From the NCBI GenBank assembly GCA_013177805.1, contig JABLXU010000010.1:1-64000 (forward strand): a DNA stretch of 64,000 nt. The letters are read 5' to 3'. The notes beneath the pieces are model-generated. The model was given only the letters and a program-made list of their open reading frames with translations. It ran no database searches and had not been told where the DNA came from. Both the position numbers and the translations under genes were made by a program. The stretch comes from Candidatus Omnitrophota bacterium. Its GTDB lineage: Bacteria > Hinthialibacterota > Hinthialibacteria > Hinthialibacterales > Hinthialibacteraceae. The first letter of the stretch is position 1. Each line of letters starts with the position of its first letter. Shown piece after piece: positions 10,189-19,925 of this stretch.

Positions 10189-12030
10189 ATGGCGTCCAAT
10201 CCCTATATCGTTTCCGCTCTGAAACACCGGCCCTCCACGTTCGCCGAGGTCCTCGCCCAGGAGCACGTCACCCGCACGCTGCAAAACAGCCTCCGGCGGG
10301 GAAAAATCGCCAACGCCTACCTCTTCTCCGGCCCCCGCGGCACGGGCAAGACCACGACCGCCCGGATACTGGCCAAGGCCTTAAACTGTGAAAACCTTCA
10401 GGACAACGAACCGTGCAACCGGTGCGATTCGTGCCGCATGATCGCTCACGGAAACCACCCCGACGTGCTGGAAATTGACGCCGCCTCCAACACGGGCGTC
10501 GATAACATCCGGGAACTGCGGGAGAACGCGCGGTTCACCCCCAGCCTGGGGCGCTACAAAATCTACATCATCGACGAATCGCACATGCTCTCCATTTCGG
10601 CCAATAACGCACTGTTGAAGATCCTGGAAGAGCCGCCGCCCCATTGCTGTTTCATTTTCGCCACGACTGAAATCCACAAGGTCATGCCCACTATCCTGTC
10701 GCGGTGCCAGCGCTACCCGTTCCGGCGCATTCCCGCTTCGGTGATCGTCGAGCAACTCAAGAAAGTCCTGCGGCAACAGGATGAGCTGGTGGCGGCGGAT
10801 CCGGCCGAGCTGGACACGATTCTCTATCTCATCGCGCGGTCGGCGGAGGGCGGCCTGCGCGATGCCTTGGTCTCGCTCGACCAGATGTTGGCCTATTGCT
10901 CGGGCCGCCTGACCTTGGCGGAGGTCAGGGAGGTTCTCGGGGCGATCGAGTTCGACCAAGTGGACCGGTATGTCCGCGCCCTGATCCAGCATGACCTGCC
11001 GGTCATTTTGGATGTAATCGAATCCCTGACCGCTCAAGGCCGCGAAATCGGCTTGTTTCTCAAGGAATGCATGCAGCACTTGCGCAACCTGGCGGTAGTG
11101 AAGGTTTCCGCGGCCCAGGTTGAGTTGCTGGACCTCCCCGAGGAGTACACCCGGCAACTGCTGGAAACCGCCGCCATGACCACGCTCGAGCAAATTTTGT
11201 ATATCACCGACCAGTTTTGGGAGACCGAGTACCGCATGCGGAATTCTCCCATGGCGCGCCTGATTTTCGAACTGGCCTCGATCAAAGCGGCCAATGCGGG
11301 CCAGGCCGTGAAAGTGGAAGATTTGTTGAAACGCCTCTCCACGGGAAGTCCCAGCATTCCCCTCGATATTCCCCCTGCTGCTTCATCTCTGTCCCCCGGG
11401 ATACCAGCCGCCAAAGCCCATTCCCATCCTGTAGAATCGTTGTTCGATGGAAATACCCATTCGCCGGGGATAGGACCAGCCGGGAAATCCACCCGGCACA
11501 CCCAGGCCGCATCGGATACAGGATCCACCGGAGGCGAAACTCCTCTAGAAACCAAACCGGCCGGAGCCTCCCTATCCAACGCAGCATTAAATCCGGCAGC
11601 TGGCGCGGATTCACTCGCCACACTATGGAACCATTTTCTGAAAGAGATTGACAATCACATCGATCCATTGCTGGCCGCGGTGCTGCAGCACAGCGTTCCA
11701 CTCGAGATTACGGGGGATTCCCTGCGCATCGCCATTCCGGCGGCCAACGCCTATTACGGCCGGATGTTGGAACAACCCCGCAACCGCGAAATCCTGTCAA
11801 ACCTGATTTATGATTCATTCGGCAAGAAATATACGTTACGCGTCGAGGCGCGGGAGGATATGACTCTCCCCGGTGAGACCGAACCAGCCGCCAAACCCGC
11901 GGCTCCCCCGGTTTCCCGGGAAGAGGTGATGAACAAAATTGAACAAAACAAGCTATTCAACAAATTGATGGACGAACTCCCCGGCCGGATCATCCAAATC
12001 AAACCGGTTACTCCTCCAGCCAAACCATAG
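10189..12030 (+). CDS. dnaX: DNA polymerase III subunit gamma/tau
   Basis: MASNPYIVSALKHRPSTFAEVLAQEHVTRTLQNSLRRGKIANAYLFSGPRGTGKTTTARILAKALNC...CRMIAHGNHPDVLEIDAASNTGVDNIRELREN. The track start at 10093 lies inside the SRP RNA; ATG 10189 is in the same frame and begins at the conserved N-terminus. Confidence 0.97.
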   Translation: MASNPYIVSALKHRPSTFAEVLAQEHVTRTLQNSLRRGKIANAYLFSGPRGTGKTTTARILAKALNCENLQDNEPCNRCDSCRMIAHGNHPDVLEIDAASNTGVDNIRELRENARFTPSLGRYKIYIIDESHMLSISANNALLKILEEPPPHCCFIFATTEIHKVMPTILSRCQRYPFRRIPASVIVEQLKKVLRQQDELVAADPAELDTILYLIARSAEGGLRDALVSLDQMLAYCSGRLTLAEVREVLGAIEFDQVDRYVRALIQHDLPVILDVIESLTAQGREIGLFLKECMQHLRNLAVVKVSAAQVELLDLPEEYTRQLLETAAMTTLEQILYITDQFWETEYRMRNSPMARLIFELASIKAANAGQAVKVEDLLKRLSTGSPSIPLDIPPAASSLSPGIPAAKAHSHPVESLFDGNTHSPGIGPAGKSTRHTQAASDTGSTGGETPLETKPAGASLSNAALNPAAGADSLATLWNHFLKEIDNHIDPLLAAVLQHSVPLEITGDSLRIAIPAANAYYGRMLEQPRNREILSNLIYDSFGKKYTLRVEAREDMTLPGETEPAAKPAAPPVSREEVMNKIEQNKLFNKLMDELPGRIIQIKPVTPPAKP

Positions 12031-12106
12031 GAAATCAGTCCTGGGGGCTCTAGGCGTAGCACAACCTATTCAAGAATCCAAATTCTTCCATAAAGGAGCG
12101 TAACGC

Positions 12107-12439
12107 ATGAAGGGACTTGGTAACCTGGGAAACATCGCCAACATGGTGAAACAGGCGCAGCAGATCCACAAGAAACTGGCGGATATCCAAGAAGAGCTGG
12201 AGCAGGTCGAGGTGACCGGCAGTTCGGGCGGCGGCATGGTTACGGTCACCATGAACGGCAAGCAGAAAATCCGATCCATCCGTATCGATCCGGCCGTGGT
12301 CAAGGCCGATGACGTCGCTATGTTGGAAGATCTGGTTCTCGTAGCCGTCAACGAGGCGCAGGACCGGGCACAGGAAATCGCGAAGGAACGGATGTACGCC
12401 CTCACCGGCGGCATTTCCCTGCCTGGAATCACCCCATGA
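12107..12439 (+). CDS. ybaB: YbaB/EbfC family nucleoid-associated protein
   Basis: MKGLGNLGNIANMVKQAQQIHKKLADIQEELEQVEVTGSSGGGMVTVTMNGKQKIRSIRIDPAVV; between dnaX and recR as is common. Confidence 0.96.
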   Translation: MKGLGNLGNIANMVKQAQQIHKKLADIQEELEQVEVTGSSGGGMVTVTMNGKQKIRSIRIDPAVVKADDVAMLEDLVLVAVNEAQDRAQEIAKERMYALTGGISLPGITP

Positions 12440-13062
12440 GCGAGAAGTCCGGCGGCCAGCCACGCCCCCTTTCTTGGATCCCCGCTATGGATGAAGTGGC
12501 CCGGCAACTGGCCAAACTGCCTGGCATCGGCCCGCGAATGGGCCAACGGTTGACCTTTGCGTTGCTCAAACGCGGCAAACAGGATATCGAAGAATTGGCC
12601 GCCGCCCTGCACCAACTTGCCGACGAAGTGCGGCGTTGCTCCTCGTGCGGCAATTATACTCAGTCCGATCCCTGCCCGATCTGCCGCGGCGAGGGCCGCG
12701 ATCCCACGGTCCTGTGCGTGATCGAACAACCCCAGGACATGCTGGCCATCGAACGCACGGGCAAGTACAATGGGCTGTACCACATCCTCGGCGGCGCGCT
12801 CTCACCCATTGACGGCATTGGGCCGGAGGAGTTGGGCATCCCCAAACTGCTGCAAAGGCTCCGGGAGCCGATCAGCGAGGTAATCCTCGCCACCAATCCG
12901 ACCATGGAGGGCGACGCGACCGCCATTTACCTGCAGGACCTGATGAAATCCTTGCCTATCAAAGTCACCCGCCTTGCCCGTGGCCTTCCCTCCGGCAGTG
13001 ACCTCGAATACGCCGACGAAGCCACTCTCGCCATGGCCCTCTCCTCCCGGAAGGAACTGTGA
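12436..13062 (+). CDS. recR: recombination protein RecR
   Basis: LAKLPGIGPRMGQRLTFALL, Cys motif CSSCGNYTQSDPCPIC, Toprim region LCVIEQPQDMLAIERTGKYNGLYHILGGALSPIDGIGPEEL. Confidence 0.97.
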   Translation: MSEKSGGQPRPLSWIPAMDEVARQLAKLPGIGPRMGQRLTFALLKRGKQDIEELAAALHQLADEVRRCSSCGNYTQSDPCPICRGEGRDPTVLCVIEQPQDMLAIERTGKYNGLYHILGGALSPIDGIGPEELGIPKLLQRLREPISEVILATNPTMEGDATAIYLQDLMKSLPIKVTRLARGLPSGSDLEYADEATLAMALSSRKEL

Positions 13063-13339
13063 GGAACGAGGAGATCGCCTTAAATCAAAGTTCGAAGTCG
13101 ACTGTGAAATCAGATGTTTCCCGAGGGATGCTCTTGTCCTTGAAATTGGCTGGGATTGGGCGTGGGGGGCAGAACCATTTCAAAGATAATGATAATTGGC
13201 ATATTCGCATTCCTTGCGTTAATTGGATGGGATTTTTCCCCAAGTTGGCACAAATCCACCGCTGTGGTATCGAACGGTTCCAATGGGACAGAATCGATAA
13301 TGATCCTTTTTTCCTCTAAGGCAGACTTGATCTCCATGT

Positions 13340-13836
13340 TGGGCAAAATCGTATCATCGAGCAGAACGACCCAGGGATCCTCCGGCGCCAACAGCTGGAG
13401 CACGGCTTGCCGGGGGACGGCCAAGAGACGGGCCACCTCCACCCGGCCCCGTTCAAACAGCCGGTAATCGGCCGACCAATCCCCGAACTGCCGGCCCGCC
13501 GTGGGGATCAGGCCGGTGATCGTGTGCCGCCCCAGACAGGCCAAGGCGCTCCACGCCAGCCGCTGGGCGCGCGCAAAAACCCGCGTTTGCGCAAAGGCGG
13601 ACCGGGCTTAGTCCCAGAGACGATTCAACTCGCCGATCAGGGGGGCGTTTTTTTTTACAGGCGGGGGGAGGGGGATTCTGCCGCCGCAGCACCAATTGCG
13701 CTTTGTCTTCGATGATCCACTCCACGATCTCGCCGCGTTCGAATTCCATGGCTTGGGCGACGGCGGAGGGGAAATTGATGTACCACTGCTCGCTCTGCCG
13801 CCGCCGGATGAGTTGCACTTTGGTAGGGAATCCCAT
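13340..13836 (-). mobile_element. degraded insertion sequence: AbrB/SpoVT-like ORF followed by truncated DDE transposase with in-frame stop
   Basis: MGFPTKVQLIRRRQSEQWYINFPSAVAQAMEFERGEIVEWIIEDKAQLVLRRQ (AbrB-like), then in another frame APLIGELNRLWD*ARSAFAQTRVFARAQRLAWSALACLGRHTITGLIPTAGRQFGDWSADYRLFERGRVEVARLL...WVVLLDDTIL, ending just after the first catalytic-type DD. TAA at 13608-13610 on the complement; frame change at an A9 run (T 13648-13656). Confidence 0.8.
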
Positions 13837-13850
13837 GATTGCGATCCTTT

Positions 13851-13872
13851 TATCTAGTTATATAACTAGATA
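13851..13872. promoter_or_regulatory. perfect 22-bp palindrome upstream of the AbrB-like ORF, candidate operator
   Basis: TATCTAGTTATATAACTAGATA equals its own reverse complement; 14 nt separate it from the ATG at 13836. Confidence 0.6.
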
Positions 13873-14146
13873 TTAGCCTAAAACAAATCCTGCCAAAATC
13901 AAGCGGAAATTTGAAAATATTTTTGGATTATGCCATTCCAGCCTGTACACAACAATTTGTGTACAGCACCATCGGTGCGTGAGTGATTTCCGAGAGGGAA
14001 AAACCAAGAAAATGTTGGCTCAAATCCCAGAAGTACACAGGATTGTACACAAGAAAACCGCGAAAATCGAGGGAAACGGGGGAAGAGCCAGGAAACAGCA
14101 TATTTCGTAAGTGCTTATATATGAGGGAATTTAGGGGAAATTTGGG

Positions 14147-14221
<75 letters not shown>

Positions 14222-14361
14222 ATGGTCTAAAAAATATTATGCTCTCTCGTGCTCTTCTGTCAAGCGGATTCAGACCAATAAATCCCTGCTTTTCAGACCC
14301 ACAGGTCTGCTTATGAATCGCTACGGTTTTAATCTCGAGTTATTCTTTTTTTAGAAACGGT

Positions 14362-14814
14362 CTAATCCCACGCTTGAATTGGAGGTTGTTTTTCCAAATC
14401 CAAAAGTATGGCAAAGAGGTGAACTTGCAGAGTATCGAAATACGATTCGGATACGGTATTTAATTGGGTGTTGATCCCCATCCGATGAAGTTCTTGGCTT
14501 ACGGCTTCGTTCTCTCCTTCCAACAGGGCGATAAACGGCCGCTTGGGAAAATGCTCTCTCACCCGCGACACTCGCGCTTCCCACTGAGAGGACAATCGGC
14601 GGCCGTCCCAAATCACGGCGGCTGGCCGGATCCGCCGCAAGGTCTCATTCATTTCTGAATTTGGGCAGTGGTGCACCACCAGACCGAACCGCGCCTCGAA
14701 TTCCTCTTCGCAACGCGCCTGCAATTGCTCGTCTTTGGTGATCAAGAGGACGGACAAAGATGAGTCGCTCATAGCGGCTTCACCACCCTTTCTCCAATAG
14801 GGGAGTGGATCCAT
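14362..14814 (-). CDS. response-regulator receiver-like protein
   Basis: SSLSVLLITKDEQLQARCEEEFEARFGLVVHHCPNSEMNETLRRIRPAAVIWDGRRLSS resembles a stand-alone, possibly divergent receiver fold. ATG 14772 is an alternative start. Confidence 0.5.
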   Translation of the reverse strand: MDPLPYWRKGGEAAMSDSSLSVLLITKDEQLQARCEEEFEARFGLVVHHCPNSEMNETLRRIRPAAVIWDGRRLSSQWEARVSRVREHFPKRPFIALLEGENEAVSQELHRMGINTQLNTVSESYFDTLQVHLFAILLDLEKQPPIQAWD

Positions 14815-15260
14815 TCACCCTTGTCCTTGCGAGATGTTGTCATCCGTATCCATAGGAAGATCATAGTTGCCACTCTTTTTCGATACTCTATTGATCGGGA
14901 GTTATTTCCCCGGGGGACCCTCCCTTGCCCTACGATGGCAATGTTCCTATACTGATCCTCGCAAAGAAAATACCAAGTATAAAAAAATTTGGCTCTGGAT
15001 TCCGGCTCCATGTGTCAAATATCATTACGTCAGGCATTTGCACCTGGGATTCTGCCAATCGGGTGGGGAAATGGACCATGAATAGGTATAACTCTCTGTA
15101 AATATTAATGTTATGGAATTGTGAACCAGAGATAAAAAATACTTGATTGTTACCTGATTTGGTCGAGAATATAATGTGAAACCAAATTGCTTTTGCCTTT
15201 GCCGTAACCGATTAGGTTACCCGGGAAGCCCAAGAGTTGTCGAAAATATAAATACATCGG

Positions 15261-16715
15261 ATGAATAGCGAGAAAACGCCTCACTCTCCACCAGAAACCG
15301 TCCATCCTCAATCGATATCCATCTTGGTCGTTGATGACGATGATCTGGTGCGCCAAATGCTCACGGACCTGCTGGTTTCCCGTGGGTACGAGACGCATCA
15401 CGCCCCCCATGCCGCGGCAGCGCTTCTTGCGGTGGAAAGCGCCCCGGTGGACATCGCTCTGATTGATTTACAATTGCCCGATATGGACGGAATTGAATTG
15501 ATGCTCCGTCTGCGGGAACGGATTCCGTCGGTTTTGTGTCTCATCATCACCGGATTCGGAACTATCGAACGGGCTGTGGAAGCCATGCAAGCCGGTGCCT
15601 GGGATTTCATTCCCAAACCTGTCACCTCCGGGATGCTCCTGGAAAAAATCGGCCGCATTGAATCGTACTGTCAGCTGCGGCGTGAACATGATGTCCGGCG
15701 CAAGGTGTTGTACAAGGAATTCTTCTTTTCTGGGGTGATTGGCGCCTCGCCCATCATGCGGCCGGTTTATGAAGACATCCTCCGGGCCGCTCAATCCTCC
15801 CTCCCTGTGCTGATTGAGGGAGAAACCGGGTCCGGCAAGGAATTCATCGCCGAGGCTATCCACCTCAACAGCAATCGAAAATCCCGCCCCTACGTGGTCA
15901 TGGATTGCACCGCCACTCCTCATTCCCTGATCGAATCGGCCCTCTTTGGCTCCACCAAGGGGGCCTTCACCGGCGCGATCGATCAAAAAGGGCTGTTGCA
16001 AGCCGCAGACGGGGGAACGCTGGTACTCGATGAAATCGGCGAAATCGCTTTGGATATTCAGCCCAAGCTGCTTCGTTGCCTGGAAACCAAGCGCTTCCGC
16101 CCGGTGGGCAGCACGAAGGAACTCTCCAGTGATTTCCGGATCCTTTGCTGCACCAACCGCGATTTGGCCGCGGAAACCAAAAAGGGAAAATTCCGCGCGG
16201 ATCTCTTCTACCGGATTAGCGCCGTGCGCATCACGGTTCCTCCGTTGCGGGAACGGCCGTCGGACATCCCACTCCTCGCGCGCCATTTTTTGCAGGCAGT
16301 GAGCCGGGAACACGAGCGGGAAGAGATGGATTTCACAACCGAATCCCTCCAATTGCTGTGCCGGCAGGAATGGCCGGGCAACATCCGGCAATTGAAATTC
16401 ACCATCGAAACGGCCTTTTTTCAATCCCGCGGCCGCTGGATCACCCCCGAACATCTGCAACTGGATGGCCAACCCGCGGCCCGGCCCGCGGAGGTCTCCG
16501 AACCCCTTGCAGCGGCCGATCTCCAAAAGGATTACAAAACCTTCCGGGAAAGCGCCATCGTCCAAGCAGAACGGCGGTACGTTACGGCGCTCCTGGAACG
16601 GCACCACGGGGATGTGCGCCTGGCGGCCAAGCAAGCTGGTTTGACCCGCGAGGCCCTCTACCGGGTCATGTCCCGCTGCGGTGTGTCCCCCGGCCAATTC
16701 CGGGAGAAAAACTAG
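15261..16715 (+). CDS. sigma54-dependent response regulator, NtrC family
   Basis: Receiver (ILVVDDDDLVRQMLTDLLVSRGY...DIALIDLQLPDMDGIELM), AAA+ (IEGETGSGKEFIAEAIHLNS, ESALFGSTKGAFTGA, DGGTLVLDEIGE) and Fis-like HTH (LAAKQAGLTREALYRVMSRCGV). Confidence 0.95.
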   Translation: MNSEKTPHSPPETVHPQSISILVVDDDDLVRQMLTDLLVSRGYETHHAPHAAAALLAVESAPVDIALIDLQLPDMDGIELMLRLRERIPSVLCLIITGFGTIERAVEAMQAGAWDFIPKPVTSGMLLEKIGRIESYCQLRREHDVRRKVLYKEFFFSGVIGASPIMRPVYEDILRAAQSSLPVLIEGETGSGKEFIAEAIHLNSNRKSRPYVVMDCTATPHSLIESALFGSTKGAFTGAIDQKGLLQAADGGTLVLDEIGEIALDIQPKLLRCLETKRFRPVGSTKELSSDFRILCCTNRDLAAETKKGKFRADLFYRISAVRITVPPLRERPSDIPLLARHFLQAVSREHEREEMDFTTESLQLLCRQEWPGNIRQLKFTIETAFFQSRGRWITPEHLQLDGQPAARPAEVSEPLAAADLQKDYKTFRESAIVQAERRYVTALLERHHGDVRLAAKQAGLTREALYRVMSRCGVSPGQFREKN

Positions 16716-16997
16716 TCCGATACTCTGTATTAACACCACCCTCCGGCCGCGTTTTAATCCCGTTATTTCCTCAATCCTTCCCGCAAAAGGGATAGCCGGC
16801 TGCCGCCATGGAAGAGAAGCCATTCAGGCCAATCATTTCTAATCCATGAACGCATTTATCCGTTATGATTGTCGATTATTTTGATCTTATTAATTAGTAT
16901 TAGTAATTTATATTTTTTTCCTAACAGAATAATTTTTCCGATGCTATATTTAATTGTCGGTTCAGGATCATCCAAGGAGGAGCGGAATATATTACGG

Positions 16998-17557
16998 ATG
17001 GCATATTTCATCATCGCTTTGTGTTCCTTGTGCTACACCCCCCCAGTTAATGGCGCGGGATGAGGCCACCTGCCCCGCGCCGGTATCGGAATACGCCGAG
17101 CAGAACGGCCCCAACACCATGACCTTCCTGAGCTACCCCAAGTATTACCGGAACGCGTCCGGCAATCTGATCGAGGTGGATACCACCCTGGTGGAATCGC
17201 CGGATCCCGATTGGGATTACGAGGTCACGAGGGGCATTTGGACCTTGCGCATCCGGACCGATGGGACCTTCCAGGCTGAGCATGAGGGCAATGTCTTCAC
17301 CTACCAGCTTTATTCCATTGGCCTTGGGCGCAGCGGTAGTTACAAGCCTTTCGCGTGGGGCGAACCGGATTGGTCCAACGTATCTGTGATGGGCGATACG
17401 ATCCGCTGGACCGATATTTTTTCCGCACATGGATCTCTCCGTGCACTATATTCATGACATCCTGAAAGTGGATGTCATCCTCCAACGCGCGCTGATGGAC
17501 CGGATCCGGGCGGCTCATCCCCGGCGGCCGGGGTTGGGCCCTGGGAGGTGGATATAG
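16998..17557 (+). pseudogene. frameshifted N-terminal fragment of a secreted protein
   Basis: Signal peptide MAYFIIALCSLCYTPPVNG in one frame, then across a C7 run (17038-17044) DEATCPAPVSEYAEQNGPNTMTFLSYPKYYRNASGNLIEVDTTL..., then across a T6 run (17417-17422) FPHMDLSVHYIHDILKVDVILQRALMDRIR, stop at 17555-17557. Confidence 0.6.
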
Positions 17558-18087
17558 CGTTGGGGACCGGCAATCCGGGAGAGCATGAAAAACGGCATTG
17601 CCTGATGGAATGGTTTCGCGAGGCCCAAAAGACGGCCCGGCAATGGATATTCCGTATTCGTGGGGAGTGCGCGGAAGCGGAAGATCTCCTGCAAGTGGCC
17701 TGGCTGAAGATGCTGGAAAGAATCCAGCGGAATGAACCCATTCATCATCCCTGGGCTTATTGGCGGAGAGTCATTCAAAATCTCTGTCACCAACATGCAC
17801 GAGGAATCTTGCCAACCGTGGATGAGGAGGCGATTTCCAGTTGGCCGGATCCGGCGCCTACCCCACGGGCCATTCTGGAGAAAGCGGAACGGAATGATTT
17901 TCTCAGGGCGTGCCTGCGCCGGCTTTCCATCCATCAGCGTAAGGCCCTCATTTTGTATTATTTCGAGGGGAAATCGTATCAGGAGATCGCGCGGGAAATG
18001 GAGGTTTCGGTGAAAGCCGTGGAACGCTTGTTAGCCGCGGGAAGGAAAAAATTACGGGTTTTGGTGGAAAAAGGAGGGGGTTTTTGA
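17548..18087 (+). CDS. RNA polymerase sigma-70 family (ECF-like) sigma factor
   Basis: Region 2-like RIRGECAEAEDLLQVAWLKMLERIQRNEPIHHPWAYWRRVIQNLCHQHAR and region 4-like LRRLSIHQRKALILYYFEGKSYQEIAREMEVSVKAVERLLAAGRKKLR; GTG start after GGGAGG. Confidence 0.85.
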   Translation: MDIALGTGNPGEHEKRHCLMEWFREAQKTARQWIFRIRGECAEAEDLLQVAWLKMLERIQRNEPIHHPWAYWRRVIQNLCHQHARGILPTVDEEAISSWPDPAPTPRAILEKAERNDFLRACLRRLSIHQRKALILYYFEGKSYQEIAREMEVSVKAVERLLAAGRKKLRVLVEKGGGF

Positions 18088-18269
18088 GGATTTTTGCGTC
18101 TATATAGAGGAAGAGGGATGAACAGTTTATTTTTGAAAGGAGGCAGGATAAGGTCTATTGATGCGCATGCAAAGGTCTTTGGAAGTATCATTGTTCAATT
18201 TCGCCTATACGAATAGGAGATGTATCTATGAACATTAAATCCTTCATGTAAATGTTGTGTTTGGGGATA

Positions 18270-18823
18270 TGACTATGATCAAAATCTTTATGCTATAACC
18301 GCGGCGGGCCATCAATTGATACTCGATGCAACTCATCAAACAATAGGACAAGTTAGGCAATATGGAAGACGTGGAAAATCATGGAGACTCGATGGCATCG
18401 TCTTCTCGAATAGTTACATTCCACAATGGTCCGTTGATTTAGGCATTTTTTATCCTGACCAAACAATGTATGATATAAATTTACAGCAACTTCTTGTATA
18501 TCGTCCGTCCAGGAAAACGCTTAACAACTGGAATTTCCGCGTATGGGATCACCCTGGCATAAATGATCTTTATTATCATTATTTCCTAGATGGCAACTAT
18601 GTCGATGTCGGATGTCGGATTATATTATGCAAATTTCGCTTGTGATTTTTATGATGAACAGGGCCAAGTGGCTCCTCAAGTAGGATTTGCTGTAAAGATT
18701 TTGTTACGGCATGATACAGGGGGTACATGCACATGGGAGTATGATGGCAACAGCGCATGGGTGTGGCAACATATTAACATCCCGGATTGGCCGAATCCGC
18801 CGAACGGTACTCAATTGCCCTAA
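18270..18823 (+). pseudogene. frameshifted remnant of an unidentified protein
   Basis: Frame A YDYDQNLYAITAAGHQLILDATHQTIGQVRQYGRRG...YYHYFLDGNYVDV continues in frame B as GLYYANFACDFYDEQGQVAPQVGFAVKILLRHDTGG...; shift occurs at the duplicated gatgtcggatgtcgg near 18602. Confidence 0.45.
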
Positions 18824-18877
18824 ATTACATCGTAGCGAACAATTTAAACCGAATGCTTTTGACCAAGGAGATTAGAA

Positions 18878-19729
18878 ATGAAAAGTCATGTAAACCGAAT
18901 AGTAATTATTCTCGTGGTGTTATTCATTGTTCCCAAGTATGTTGTTTGCTCGGACATTTCCAGTATGATTCCCCGCATGAGAACCCTGGAAAAATGTCAG
19001 GAATTTGCTGCGGTTGCGCGCCGTCTGGACATTGGATTTCCTTTCGATCAGCCGGGCCGTTTAAAATACAACGGATTTACTTACCTCGTTGCTGAAAAGA
19101 TCAAGGAACTGGACGACAGCGGTTTGCTAAATGAAACGAAAAGGGCTGAAGTGTTGCGGGATATTATTGATGCCAACTGGAAAGGCGCAAAACAACGGCC
19201 GTATGATCCCTATATGAATTTCGGCGCCCTGCAAGAACAAGAACCGGACATGGATCTTGCCATGATCCTTGCCACCTTTGTGATTTCGGGGAACACGGGC
19301 GAAATCCATGACATTGTCCCCTATCTCGACTTCGCTAAAATAACGTTCGGTACGGGTGCGGAATCGGGCAAGGATTTCTTTATCGATTCTCTTGTGGAAT
19401 CGGAAATCAACAAAGACCTGACGCCACAACAAAAAATGGCCTTTTGGCCCGCGGCTCAGGCTATACTTTCTCATCCAGAAATCACCATACCCCTGTTGAT
19501 CGAGGCTGTTCAAAATCCAGACTTGCCTGAGCTCACCCGCTTGCGGGCAGCCGGTTTCTTGAAAGAAATCGATCCGGATTTTTTCACTCCAGAGGTCCGT
19601 ACAGCTGTGGGAAAAGAGTTATCCAGGAAAATTCAATGCATGTTCGACGCCGAGTCCACGTGGGAACACGTGACCACGCAAATCTGTGAAAATCTCCAGC
19701 GTTATCTCGAAATGACCGAGGGGAAATAA
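18878..19729 (+). CDS. secreted hypothetical protein
   Basis: 283 aa, signal peptide MKSHVNRIVIILVVLFIVPKYVVCS, mostly helical; no recognised family. Confidence 0.6.
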   Translation: MKSHVNRIVIILVVLFIVPKYVVCSDISSMIPRMRTLEKCQEFAAVARRLDIGFPFDQPGRLKYNGFTYLVAEKIKELDDSGLLNETKRAEVLRDIIDANWKGAKQRPYDPYMNFGALQEQEPDMDLAMILATFVISGNTGEIHDIVPYLDFAKITFGTGAESGKDFFIDSLVESEINKDLTPQQKMAFWPAAQAILSHPEITIPLLIEAVQNPDLPELTRLRAAGFLKEIDPDFFTPEVRTAVGKELSRKIQCMFDAESTWEHVTTQICENLQRYLEMTEGK

Positions 19730-19925
19730 TGAATCACCGGGGTGGCTTCCGCGTTTTCAACCCGCCCCGTATCACCCGCTCTTGGCTCGATATGTATAAC
19801 CCTATCAATCCCACCCCCCCTTCTGATAGACACCCCCCCCACTCTCCTTGCTTCACTTGTAGAACAATCACAACGACGCACCCGAAGCGAAGGAGCCTGG
19901 CGCGGAAGGTAAGAGCGACACCCCG

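Noticed and set aside
10381-11193. 270-aa minus ORF
   Set aside because: Antisense shadow of dnaX.
15468-16823. 451-aa minus ORF
   Set aside because: Complete antisense shadow of a confident NtrC-family regulator; no domain-like sequence.
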